DNA from: Zingiber officinale
Lineage: Eukaryota; Streptophyta; Magnoliopsida; Zingiberales; Zingiberaceae
NCBI RefSeq assembly: GCF_018446385.1
Contig: NC_055988.1
Location: forward strand, 161,646,209 to 161,710,208
Length of the DNA: 64,000 nt
Direction: 5' to 3'
Shown one piece after another: positions 34,469-45,102 of this stretch. The notes beneath the pieces are model-generated. The model saw nothing but the letters and a program-made list of their open reading frames with translations. It ran no database searches and was not told the origin of the DNA. A program made the translations under genes and the position numbers. Every line of letters starts with the position of its first letter. Position 1 is the first letter of the stretch.

Positions 34469-36267
34469 TATTCCTTCCTAAGCTTTTCTCGAGCCGTGGA
34501 ATGGCCGACCTAACGATGCACAGCTTTACCTTCAGCACTAGTTCTGAGAGACTTCCAAACAGATCCTGACTTCATAGATGCCTCCGCACAACTGGAATGA
34601 TGTCGTTTGGACTTGTTCAGGCTATTGACAGAAGGCATCCTGTTCCTATTCAGGCTGAGCCGCACTCCCTTAGAATTACCACGCTCCCTAGGTATGGTTC
34701 ATTTTACTCATGCTAACCCCTAGTTCTTTACTTTGACTTGGCTATTATCCTTACAGCCGACAACCTAGCCCAAGCGCCTCCAGTCAGGCCACTCCCCTTG
34801 AGTGATATGGAGATACAGTGTCGGGGTGAATAATATTGGACCGGAGGAATGTGTAGCATCTAGCTCCCCTCCCCTTGGAGGCCACCATTTCCGCCGCTCC
34901 CCGGTCATCCTCTCAAGAAGCTCCCCAGGCTCATTTCACTGCGGAGCCTTCCCGACCTACTCCTACTGCGCCCTGCACTCGCCGACCTGGGACCCCGCCA
35001 GATGAAACAGATTCAGATGAACAACCACTCTCGCACCGCCCTAGATATCGACATAGGAGACTCGACCTGGTTTCTAGATCTCCTATGGCTGAGCTGGCAT
35101 CCCGATGGACCCCTACACCTACTCCAAGACAACCTTTTCCAAGAAATTCCACAATGGCCTCTGCGACCCAAGCTGGATCTGGGCGGGGGAAGACCCCGAT
35201 CATCAAAGAAGAATGTATTGCAGAACCTTCTCATGTTCCAACAGCTCCTACTTCAAATGCCCCTTTTCAGCCTCCCTCTTCGAGGATGCCTCCCAGGATG
35301 GGACCAGATGACACCACTGCGACTCAGGTTGGACCTCCTATATCCCAACCTTCCACCTCTGCGCATCCGCCTGTCATCAAGACTGACGATGGTCCATCAA
35401 CCTTCCCTCTTCTGGCGAGACCAGGGCTGCACCATCTCATTCGAAGCCCCCCAACAACGGTCTGTGACAATCACCAAGGCTTCAGAATGAAACATGCGTG
35501 AGCAGTCAGATGCTCCCACTAGTCGTCTCAAGCTGAGGGGCCAACTGTCAACTCAATGGGAGGAGCGTCTTCGTCAAATGCAAGCTCTTCCTATACCTAC
35601 TCAACTGGATTAGTTATCCAAAGGGTCTATCGCGATAAGTTTTTATGACCCTTTGTTGTTCCCCTTTTTTCTTTATTCTAACCCTTCAATTCTACCTATC
35701 TGTTTTCCCGCCTAGGCTTTTGCTGATTCCATGGCATTGGGTTGCACACTTTCCCTCCTTCATCAGCAGAATAAAACCCTGAAAGAAGAGGTGGTTGACC
35801 TGAAACTTCAACTGTCTGATCCAATCTCAACCGGGTTCTTGCTAAGGGGAGAAGTGGTCACTCTGAAGAGAACAAGCGCTACTCAGCAATAGCTTCTCAA
35901 GGAGACCCAGCGAGAGGCTGATCACCTCCGGGATGAAAAAAGCAAGCTTGAATCTCTTTTACAAGCATCCGAGATGAAGTATCAAGAAGTCCAGTCGAAT
36001 CTCTCGGGATCCTTGGCTACCCTGGAGACTTATAAGATGGAGGAGGCTGATCGGCTAAGAGCGTACCTAGAAGAATACTTACGTTCTTCGAAGTTTGGTA
36101 TGCAAGTGGGGGATCGCTTTACTACGTCCGTGACTTATGGGGCGTTAGGAGCGCTCAGGCAACTCCATGAGGGAGGGTACCTATCTTCCATTCCTCCAGA
36201 GAATTTCTTGGATCACCGGCACATCCTTAGAGAGATGCCCGATGATGTGTTTGATGCCTTTAAATGA
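34469..36267 (+). pseudogene. Tat2 antisense ORF, degenerate
   Basis: Exon pieces are 34469-34690 (truncated exon 1), 34757-35634 and 35716-36267. Intron 1 (34691-34756) has a GTATG donor and a TTACAG acceptor. The donor of intron 2 reads GCG|ATAAGT where Tat1 has GGG|GTAAGT, a likely G-to-A loss. The middle exon is Pro/Ser/Thr-rich, with the frame changing near 35450. The last exon is a coiled coil (LHQQNKTLKEEVVDLKLQL) with a TAG at 35890, ending ...DDVFDAFK. The N-terminal domain seen in Tat1 is missing. Confidence 0.7.
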
Positions 36268-36460
36268 CTTTATGTGAAAACTATATGACTACTGTAGTGT
36301 GCTATGATATTTGAATATTATACCTTTTACTTAGTTATGACACAAGAGATCCTGGTTTTAAAACCTCAGAACGAGGATGTGCCTCTATACATTCTGATCT
36401 GGTTTTCTATGCCCGACCTGTTACGTTTTCTTTTGACCCTTATGTTTTACAAATCCTACC

Positions 36461-37730
36461 CTAGACCCAATAAGGTTGGAGATAGTTAGCGTTCCATGGG
36501 TGACTCAGTGGTCTACCCTGAGCATCTTGCATATAATAAACCCCTGAGGCCAGCTTTTTGACCACTTTGTATGGGTCATCCCATTGAGGTGACAACTTAG
36601 TCACCTCTCCTACGGACTTCGTCCGTTTCCAGACTAGATCCCCTTCTCCAAAGAATCGGGGCACCACCTTTTTATTATAATTTTGACGCATCCTTTGTCG
36701 ATACGTTGTTAACCATATGATCGCCCGCTCGCGAACTTCACTAATAAAGTCCAGCTCTGATAGTCAATGTTCTGTATTTCCCTCATCATACAACATTCTT
36801 CTGATCGAGGGCACTCCAACCTTAATGGGCACCATTGCATCACTGTCGTAGACTAGATAGAATGGGGTAAGCCCTGTGCTTTCTCGAGGGGTTATTCGGT
36901 ATGCCCAGAGGATACTAGGTAACTCCTCCACCCAATCACCTCCAACATGATCCAGTTTGACCTTCAATCCTCTAACAATTTACCTATTAGTGACCTTAGT
37001 CTGCCCATTGCTCTGAGGATAAGCTATAGACGTGAAGACTTGAGTTATGTCGAACCCCTGAAACCAGGCTTGGATTTTTCATCCTTGAAATTGTCTTCCA
37101 TTGTCAGAAACCAACTTATAAGGAATCTCAAATCGGCAAAGAATGTTCTTCCACAAGAATTGGATAACAACTCCCTCTGTGATCATGGTCAGGGCTTCTG
37201 CCTCTACCCATTTGGAGAAATAATCCACGACCACAAGTAGAAATCATTTTTGTCCTGGTGTCATGGGAAAAGGTCCTACAATATCTATGCCCCACTGATC
37301 AAATGGACAAGAGACCAGGGCAGTTTTTAGTGAGTCCGTCGAGCGGTGGGTCAGATTCTGATGTTTTTGAAAAGATAAGCAAGAGTTTACCAATCACTGT
37401 ACATTCTTCTTCAGAGTGGGCCAGAAATATCTAGCCAGCGATACTTTCTGGGCCAGCATCCTTCCCCCGACATGACTGCCACAACATCCTTGATGTATTT
37501 CTCGTAGAACATATTCTACTTCCTCTGCTCCTACACATTTAAGCAGTGGTCTAGAAAATGCTCGCTTGTACAATTGACCCCCGATCAAGGTGTACATATG
37601 AACCCGTTTCCTGACTAGCCTGGCTTCTTCCGGATCACTTGGCAGGATACCTCGCTGAAGATAATTGATCATCGTAGCCCTCCAGCCAATTGCTTCTTCA
37701 ATATTATTCTGCAAGTCTATTTAAGCTATC
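36461..37730 (-). pseudogene. Tat2 integrase remnant
   Basis: 37394-37714 has the H-H-C-C end region (EIHQGCCGSHVGGRMLAQK). The VSDNGRQF and QSNGQ motifs are readable around 36990-37110. 36764-36967 holds the LPSILWAYRITPRESTG block. 36461-36691 has the C-terminal GDLVWKRTKSVGEV module ending in LQPYWV. Several stops. Confidence 0.82.
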
Positions 37731-38657
37731 AAGAAGGTCTGAGCGAACGACTTGTCCAGTACCCAAGTAATCAAAGAGCTAGCCATTTTAGCCAATTCAT
37801 CGGCCTTTTGATTTTTCGTCCGGGGAATCTTAGTAACTATGACCTCCTTAAAGTCCTCCTTCATTTTCTCGTATGCCTCTCAGTATACTTGTAACTTATT
37901 ACTAGTGACCTCAAAGTTGCCTGTCACCTGCTGAGCTACCAGCTGAGAGTCTGAATATACAATGACCCAAACTACCCCTACATGCCAAGCTACTTGCAGA
38001 CTAACTAATAGATTCTCGTATTCTGCCTCGTTATTGGTGGCTCTGAAATTTAATCGGACAACTAACTATAAAATGTCTTCTTGGGGAGATATCAAAAGGA
38101 TTCCCACCCCGCTCCCTTGTTGAGTAGATGACCTGTCCACATAAACCTTCCAAATTTCTTCAGATTTTGTTTGATGAACTTCCATCAGAAAGTCGGCCAG
38201 AGCCTGAGCCTTAATCGCTGCTCGGGGTTGATATTGTATGTCATATTCTCCTAGCTCAGTCGCCCATTTGATGATGCAGCCCACCACTTCCATGTTAGTG
38301 AGAGTTTTACCTATAGTGGTATTGGTCAGGACTGTAATGGGATGTGCTAAGAAATAAGGTCTTAAGCGGCGTGTCATGAGTATCAATCTGTACACTAACT
38401 TTTCTAGGGATATGTACCGAGACTCATCCCCTTTCAATAAAGAAGAAGTACACCTGTCGTTGTACACAATTTTGCTCCTTGACCAACACCGCCCCCACGA
38501 CCTCAGGGGTGGCTGACAAATATACCCAAAGTGGCTCCCCCGCCGTAGGTTTAAATAAAGAGGGTAGAGTCTCCGAGTGCTTCTTTAATTCTTCAAAGAC
38601 CTGATTGCATTCTTCATCCCACTGAAATTTAGCAGCTCTCCTGAGAACTTTGAAGAA
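37731..38657 (-). pseudogene. Tat2 RNase H and archaeal-type RNase H remnants
   Basis: 38066-38467 gives RYISLEKLVYRLILMTRRLRPYF and WKVYVDRSSTQQGSGVGILL. The second is the start of the archaeal-type RNase H, with the Asp kept (YVDRSS). The remainder to 37731 keeps NNEAEYEN-like and SDSQLVAQQ-like fragments with stops. Truncated at 38658 by the insertion at 38663. Confidence 0.78.
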
Positions 38658-38662
38658 GGGTA

Positions 38663-39714
38663 TGTTGGAACCTCAAGGTTGTTTTAGTGTGATCAACAAG
38701 TTAAGTTAGGTCCTGTGTGTTTCTAATCTTGTGTCTAAGTGTGCAGGAGCTTAGGAACACAGGTAGTCGAGCGGAAGACGCAGCTAGCGAGAAGGATGGC
38801 AGTCCGAGGGACAAGGTGCTGCGGAAGAGTACCCCGGTGGACGAGAAGGAAGCGTGCGGTGGTTCCGAGGGACGAAAGCCGGAGCGGAAGAATATTGCTC
38901 GGGGAGCAAGAGAAGCAGTTAGCGAGAAGGACGGCACACGGTGCGTCCGAGGGACGAAGACTGCAGATGAGTATGCCGGCGAACGAGAAGGAAACACGCA
39001 GCGATTCCGAGGGACGAGAAGCCGGAGGGAAGCCTGCTCGAGAAGACCGGAAGTTAGGTTCGGGTGAGCCCTATTCCGGATGGCAGAGATCACCCAAGCG
39101 AGTGAATCCGGAGTAGAAGACCCGGACCGAGCCGAACCGAACCAGAGCAGTGGTCCCGGATGAAAAAGTCAACACATGTTGACTTTACTGGTCCGGGGCG
39201 CTCGGAACAGTCCAAGGCGCCCGGACCAGCCCGGGGCGCCCAGAACCCTTCCGGGCGCCCGGACCAGCCTTTTGACTAGGATCGAGTTTTGACTCGATCT
39301 GATCATTGGGGGATAAAGTTTACCCCCCCAGGGCCCCGGAACCCCTTCCAGGCGCCCCGACCAAGGCTATAAATATAGCCTTGGTCCAAAAGCTTTTCAA
39401 CGAACTCCAGTAATTCATTTCCATCGCTTGTATGCTTTAGAGTTGTATTTAAGCTTCTGTTTTCTGCGCTTCAACGTTGTAAGAGGCTTCTCCGCCTGAA
39501 GGAGTATTCTAGTGCGCTTAACCTTCCTTGGATTAACAACCACATCGGTTGTGACCAAGTAAATCTTGTGCCTCATCTTTTTAATGTTTGATTTACTTTC
39601 TGCTTATTATTTATGCAAGTGTTAGCTTAAAGAGTTCGAGAAGGGTTGTCTTTGTTTTTTGATTTTGCATGATATTCAACAACCCCCCTTCCAGCCGGCC
39701 GCAACGGTCCTACA
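38663..39714 (+). repeat. 5' LTR of the gag-only element (1052 bp)
   Basis: Begins TGTTGGAACCTC and ends GGTCCTACA. 39190-39380 holds GGGCGCCCGGA palindromic units. CTATAAATATAG at about 39367-39378 is a likely TATA box. Confidence 0.92.
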
Positions 39715-39771
39715 AGTGATATCAAAGCCGACGCCTCAGAAGGACTAACCGCCGTCTGAAGCAACAAAACG

Positions 39772-40281
39772 ATGGCCGGAGCTAGCGACTACCCACCAGC
39801 ATTCGAGGGAAAGTTTGCCATTTGGAAACAAAAAATGGAAGTATATTTAAATTTAGATTTTGGTATTTCTTTAATAATGAAATTTGGTTATGAAGAATCG
39901 AAGAATGCTTACGGAGAAGAAATCGATAAATGTCTCTGGACCCACAAGCAACGTGAGGAGTTTATGGCAAACGCGCGAGCTAAATTTCACATTCTAACTT
40001 TAATACCAAATGAAGATATCAATAGAGTCGGAGAATACAAAAGCGCAAAAGAACTTTGGGAGAAGTTCTTAAAGCTCTACAAAGAACCTTTGGAAGCCGA
40101 CAACTCAATGGACATTAAGCCGCTGACAGAACAGCCCGAGAATGAAGAAACTGCCGAGACAGCCGAACTCCATCCCGAAGCTACAGAAAGCTCATCCCAG
40201 ATGAGCACCGATAAAGGGGGAGAGACTTCAGAAGAAAGCAACTCGATAGGGGGAGAATCAACTACTGATAAAGTAAGTTAG
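39772..40281 (+). CDS. Short gag protein of the gag-only element (169 aa)
   Basis: ATG lies 43 bp after the primer-binding site and starts MAGASDYPPAFEGKFAIWKQ, the DUF4219/UBN2-type copia gag start (FEGxFxxWKxxMExYL). W47-like and KELWEKFLKLY motifs follow at about 100-115. From about 120 on it is an acidic Ser/Glu/Thr-rich tail. The central gag core and zinc knuckle seen at 57909-58616 are missing, so an in-frame deletion joins the N-terminus to the tail. The frame is intact and ends TAA-like at 40279-40281 (TAG). Confidence 0.8.
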   Translation: MAGASDYPPAFEGKFAIWKQKMEVYLNLDFGISLIMKFGYEESKNAYGEEIDKCLWTHKQREEFMANARAKFHILTLIPNEDINRVGEYKSAKELWEKFLKLYKEPLEADNSMDIKPLTEQPENEETAETAELHPEATESSSQMSTDKGGETSEESNSIGGESTTDKVS

Positions 40282-40317
40282 GTATGATCTCCACCTTCTG
40301 AACAAGTAATTAACTCA

Positions 40318-40690
40318 TCGAAAGAATTCTTCGAATTGCAAAATGCTTTGACAAAAGATTCTTACGAATCACAAATTATTTTGTCAAAAGAATTTTGCAA
40401 ATCAGAAATATTGTTGAAAACTTTCTTCGAATATTTTTTCAAATTACAAATTACTTTCTCGAAAAAGTTTTGCGAATTAGAAATTGAGTCATCAAAAAAG
40501 TTTTTCAGATTAAGAAATCTGTTATTAATAGATTCCTGTAAATTAGAATTTTTGTTAAAAAATTCTTGCAAATTATAAAATATTTCTTCAAACGAATTTT
40601 GCACATTGCCGAAAGAATTTTTACAAATTATATTGTCGAAAAATTTTATCAAGTCAGAATTTAAGTTATTGAAATATTTTTGTGAAGTAG
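40318..40690 (+). repeat. Imperfect ~40-45-bp repeat coding SKxFCxLE-like units
   Basis: Repeated TCNAAAGAATTTTGCNAATTAGAAAT-like units, here broken into short frames (40336-40578, 40606-40806). Encodes SKEFCKSEIL / SKKFCELEIE / SKKFFRLRNL. It takes the place of the coiled-coil gag tail at 58620-58998 in element A. 40807-41257 is AT-rich with no gene. Confidence 0.65.
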
Positions 40691-41257
40691 AAAAAATAAC
40701 AGAAAATGACATGTTAAAAGATCGAATAAAATTTTTAGCATGTTTAATATTTGTTGCCTTAAATCTGAAAAATTGTGATTTAAGAAGTTATGATAAATTA
40801 AAATGAAAATTTAAAACTTTTTGATAAAATCATGAGAATTAAAAATTAAATAAATGCATAGATTTTTATTTCTAAATATTCTCAAAAATTCTTTTAAATT
40901 TTTCTTGCATAAAGTCTTCGGCTTAGAAAGTTTTTTCTTGATAACAAATGCTTAGAAATTTTTCAAAAGTTATTTTTGACTTAGAAAATTTTCTTGACTT
41001 AGATATTTTCCAGAAAATCATTGAAATAGATTCTTATAAAATTTCTAAGTGTCAACCCTTAGATTTTTCTTGCAACTCCAATTTTTTATGTGATCAAAGG
41101 GGAAGAAGAAAAAATATAAGTCTAGGGGGAGGTAGAAAATTGAAAATTGTAAATATTTGAAATTTAATGTTTCTATCTTTTTGCACTAAACTACAAATTA
41201 AGTTAGTTTTATTTTACGTCTATTTTGACCCTAGCTTAACTTGGGTTGATCACATCA

Positions 41258-41270
41258 AAAAGGAGGAGAT
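41258..41270 (+). promoter_or_regulatory. Polypurine tract of the gag-only element
   Basis: AAAAAGGAGGAGAT directly precedes the 3' LTR. The related tract at 59583-59597 has AAAAAAGGAAAAGAT. Confidence 0.75.
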
Positions 41271-42320
41271 TGTTGAAACCCCAAGGTTGTTTTGGTGTGA
41301 TCAACAAGTTAAGTTAGTTCCTGTGTGTTTCTAACCTTGTGTCTAAGTGTGCAGGAGCTTAGAAACACAGGTAGTCGAGCGGAAGACGCAGCTAGCGAGA
41401 AGGACGGCAGTCCGAGGGACGAGGTGCTGCGGAAGAGTACCCCGGTGGACGAGAAGGAAACGTGCGGTGGTTCCGAGGGACGAAAGCCAGAGCGGAAGAT
41501 TGCTCGGGGAGCAAGAGACGCAGCTAGCAAGAAGGACGGCACGCGATGCGTCCGAGGGACGAAGACTGTGGATGAGTACGCTAGCGGACGAGAAGGAAAC
41601 ACGCAGCGATTCCGAGTGACGAGAAGCCAGAGGGAAGCCTGCTCGAGAAGACCGGATGTTAGGTTCGGATGAGCCCTATTCCGGATGGCAGAGATCACCC
41701 AAGTGAGCGGATCGGGAGTAGAAGACCCGGACCGAGCCGAACCGAACTAGAACAGTGGTCCCGGATGAAAAAGTCAACGTGTGTTGACTTTACTGGTCCG
41801 GGGAGCTCGGAACAGTCCGGGGCGCCCGGACCAGCCCAGGGCGCCCGGAACCCTTCCGAGCACCTGGACCAGCTTTTTGACTAGGATCGAGTTTTGACTC
41901 GATCTGATTGTTCGGGGATAAAGTTTATCCCCCCAGGGCGCCCGGAACCCCTTCCAGGCGCCCCAACCAAGGCTATAAATATAGCCTTGGTTCAGAAGCT
42001 TTTCAACGAACTCCAGTAATTCATTTCCAACGCTTGTATGCTTTAGAGTTGTATTTAAGCTTCTATTTTCTGTGCTTCAACATTGTAAGAGGCTTCTCCG
42101 CCTGAAGGAGTATTCTAGTGCGTTTAACCTTCCTTGGATTAACAACCACATCGGTTGTAACCAAGTAAATCTTGTGCCTCATCTTTTTAATGTTTGATTT
42201 ACTTTCTTCTTATTATTTATGCAAGTGTTAGCTTAAAGAGTTCGAGAAGGGTTGTCTTTGTTTTTTGATTTTGCATGATATTCAACAACCCCCCTTCCAG
42301 CCGACCGTAACGGTCCTATA
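41271..42320 (+). repeat. 3' LTR of the gag-only element (1050 bp)
   Basis: Begins TGTTGAAACCCC and ends GGTCCTATA (CA mutated to TA). Flanked on the right by GGGTA. Confidence 0.92.
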
Positions 42321-42325
42321 GGGTA

Positions 42326-42980
42326 AGGCTTGATCCGCCGATCGGGATATGAATCTGGACAACGTCGTTATCCTACCTACTAGCTTCTGAGCTTCTGAGC
42401 TTCTTTCAGATTTTGAGGGACCTTCATGTCTTGGAGTGCACGCACTTTCTCAGGGTTGGCCTCAATTCCTCGCTCAGTAACGAGATATCCCAAAAACTTT
42501 CCTCCCTGAGCCCCGAATAGGCACTTTAATGGATTCAGCTTCAGCTCATATTGTCGTAATGTGCTGCAGGTCTCTTCAACATAAGAAATCAGATCACCTG
42601 CTAAGGTGGACTTGATGAATATGTCGTCCACATAAACCTCCACATTACGACATATCTGCTCTCTGAATATCTTATTCATCATTCTTTGATAGTTGCTCAT
42701 GCATTTCTCAATCCGAAGGGCATGATAGTATAACAGAAAGTGTCATCGGCTGTGATGAAACTGACTTTCTCTTGATCCTCCTGGGCTAGAGGGATCTGAT
42801 GATAACCTTGATAGGCGTCCAGCATGCAAATTCTTTCGCACCCCGAAGTTGAGTCCACCATTTGATCGATCCTGGGTAGCGGATAGTAGTCCTTAGGGCT
42901 AGCACGATTGAGGTCACAGAAGTCGATGCAGACCCTCCACTTATTATTAGGCATAGAAACTAAGACCACATTAGAAAGTC
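42326..42980 (-). pseudogene. Tat2 reverse transcriptase remnant
   Basis: 42697-42969 reads KWRVCIDFCDLNRASPKDYYP...MLDAYQGYHQ, and 42380-42700 carries EVYVDDIFIKS and KLNPLKCLFGAQGGKFLGY. A shift near 42700 separates them. AGCTTCTG is triplicated at about 42383-42405. Confidence 0.85.
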
Positions 42981-43838
42981 AGGACAGGAATTGTACCTCT
43001 CTAACGTGACTTGCTTTCCTGAGCTGATCCACCTCAGCTCGGATGATCTTATTCTGCTCGGTCGAGAAATTCCTCTTCTTCTGCTTAATAGGTCAGGCGT
43101 CAGGCAGAAGGTGTAACTTATGCTCGGCCACCTCAGGTTTGACTCTGGGTAGCTCCTCAGGAGACCAAGAGAAAACGTCCCTATTGCGAATCAAACACTA
43201 GACCAAGTCCCCCTTGACCTCCATGGGCAAATCGCTGGGTATATGGGTGAGACTTTCAGGGTGCTCAGGGTACAGTTGAACCTCTTCCCAGGGGTGGGGC
43301 TCCTCCACGATAGGCAAAGACTCCTCTTGGATGACGTAGATCCTTCCGTCCTGAGTTCTTTGGGCTTTGCGAGCCTCTACTTTCACCATGTCTATGTAGC
43401 ATCTTCGGGAGACTAACTGCTCCCCTCTTACTTCCCCGACCTGGTCCCCTACCGGAAAGTTGATCTTTTGGTAGAAAGTGGAGACAACTACTCGAAACTT
43501 ATGTAACGCGGTGTTCCCAAGATGATGTTGTAGGAGGATGGTGAATCCACGATGATGAAGGTGCTCCTCCTTGTCCACACTAGAGCTAGGTTCAGTACTC
43601 AGAGATATCGCCAGCTTGATTTGGCCCATGGGGCGTACTTCATTGCCGGTGAAACCGTACAATGAGGTGGCCATAGGTTGAAGCTCGTTGGCATCAATCT
43701 GCATGCTCTCAAACACACTTTTGAACATCACGTTGACAGAGCTCCCGGTATCTATGAAAACTCTTGTCACACGACTGTTAGCTATGACGGCCTTAATTAT
43801 GAGAGCATCATCATGGGGAAGCTCTAACCCCTCCAGAT
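42981..43838 (-). pseudogene. Tat2 protease and linker
   Basis: 43198-43770 starts with FIDTGSSVNVMF (aspartic protease) and continues to the STFYQKINFPVG linker, similar to Tat1 254-400, with a local shift around 43510. The remaining 42981-43197 is the linker to RT. Confidence 0.82.
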
Positions 43839-43843
43839 CTTGC

Positions 43844-45097
43844 TGTTGGTGCGGGAAACATCCGACGATCGAACCTGAGTTTTGATAATGGAAAAGGATT
43901 CAAAGTTAAGAGTTGTTATTATCTAACATGTTGAATGAGTATTTCAGGAAAGTCCTAACTGTGATTAGGCAGGTAAAAACCCTAGGGGGTGGTAACCCTA
44001 GGTCATAGGGGGTGGTAACCCTATGCGGAAAGTCTTGGCAGGTCGATGGCTTAAGACAAAAGTCCTAGGGGGTGGTAACCCTAGGTGGAAAGTCCTGGTG
44101 TCGCGAACCAGGTGAAAGAATGGACTGGCCGGGAAGCGGATGTCCAGCAGAAAGTCCGGAAGCGTCGAGTGCTGAGCAAAAGTCCAGTCGATCTGGAGGA
44201 TCGCACTGGCAACAGGTAAATCTCCTGAGTGGAATAGGTGAGGACGCGTTCCCCGTAGAGGGAACAGTAGGCGTCGGGTCGACCTAGGGTTTCCGGAAGG
44301 AAATCCGAAGTTAGACCCGGACAGTCCGGAGACTGTCAATACTTCATTTATCATACTTATTGTATTATGTGCTAACTTTGTGCTGCAGGGTAGTGTTTGG
44401 GACTAACGTATCTTGCAGGTACAAAGAAGCAACCTAAAGCCTCGGATGAACAGTATCCGAGGCGCCTTCATGGAGCTTGGAGGTGCCTCGGGTGCAAGGC
44501 TGGAGCTGGCTGCGAGAAGCTGTTCAAGGCGCCTTGAACAGATGAAGGCGCCTTGTGAACAGTAGAAGGCGCCTTGTGAACAGTAGAAGGCGCCTTGAAT
44601 CTGTGATAAGATTCGACCAGTTCGCTCGTCATCTCCACGGCTGACTCGGCCTATTCAAGGCGCCTTGGAGCTTGTTTAAGGCGCCTTGAACAACATTTAA
44701 AAAGGGGGTTCGACCAGCAGCTAAAAAACACAACATTTAAGTCTTCCTTCTGCATTTAGCTGCTAACGAACTCGTCCCGAAGTGCTGCAACTCGACACCG
44801 ACAACCCGAAGCTTCAATTTAGTATTTTCCATTGTCGGTATAAGATTATTTACTGCATTACTTGTAAATCTTCTTTGTATACTTTCGAACTTATAGTTGT
44901 TGCCCACCGGAAGCGATCAAGAATCGAGGGCCTTCGAGTAGGAGTCGCCTTAGGCTCCGAACGAAGTAAAATCGACCTGTGTCTTTGTGTTGTTTTCTTT
45001 ATCTATTCCGCTGCGTTTTGTTTTTTACTCCGATAAACGAACGAAATAGCCACGAGTGCTATTCACCCCCCCCCTCTAGCGCGATCTTGATCCAACA
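43844..45097 (+). repeat. Solo LTR (1254 bp), TSD cttgc
   Basis: Starts TGTTGGTGCGGGAAAC and ends GATCTTGATCCAACA. CTTGC lies at 43839-43843 and 45098-45102. 44455-44700 holds AAGGCGCCTT palindromes. Inserted between Tat2 gag and protease. Confidence 0.95.
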
Positions 45098-45102
45098 CTT
45101 GC

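Larger units (their letters stand above)
38663..42320 (+). mobile_element. Non-autonomous gag-only LTR retrotransposon, TSD gggta
   Basis: LTRs 38663-39714 and 41271-42320 are alike at about 95% by eye. GGGTA occurs at 38658-38662 and 42321-42325. A primer-binding site TGATATCAAAGCC (39717-39729) resembles the initiator-Met-tRNA site TGGTATCAGAGCC of copia elements. The 1.56-kb interior has one short gag ORF, a repeat-coding stretch and a polypurine tract, but no protease, integrase, RT or RNase H. Inserted into Tat2 near its first RNase H. Confidence 0.92.

Noticed and set aside
35002..35490. Alternate 162-codon frame in the Tat2 aORF
   Set aside because: It overlaps the Pro/Ser/Thr-rich frame that corresponds in position and composition to Tat1 exon 2. 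Kept as part of one degenerate aORF.
38717..39116. Plus- and minus-strand open frames of 115-130 codons in LTRs (also 41309-41698 and 55469-55858)
   Set aside because: They lie in LTR sequence and recur only because LTRs repeat. Arg/Glu-rich low-complexity products with no family.
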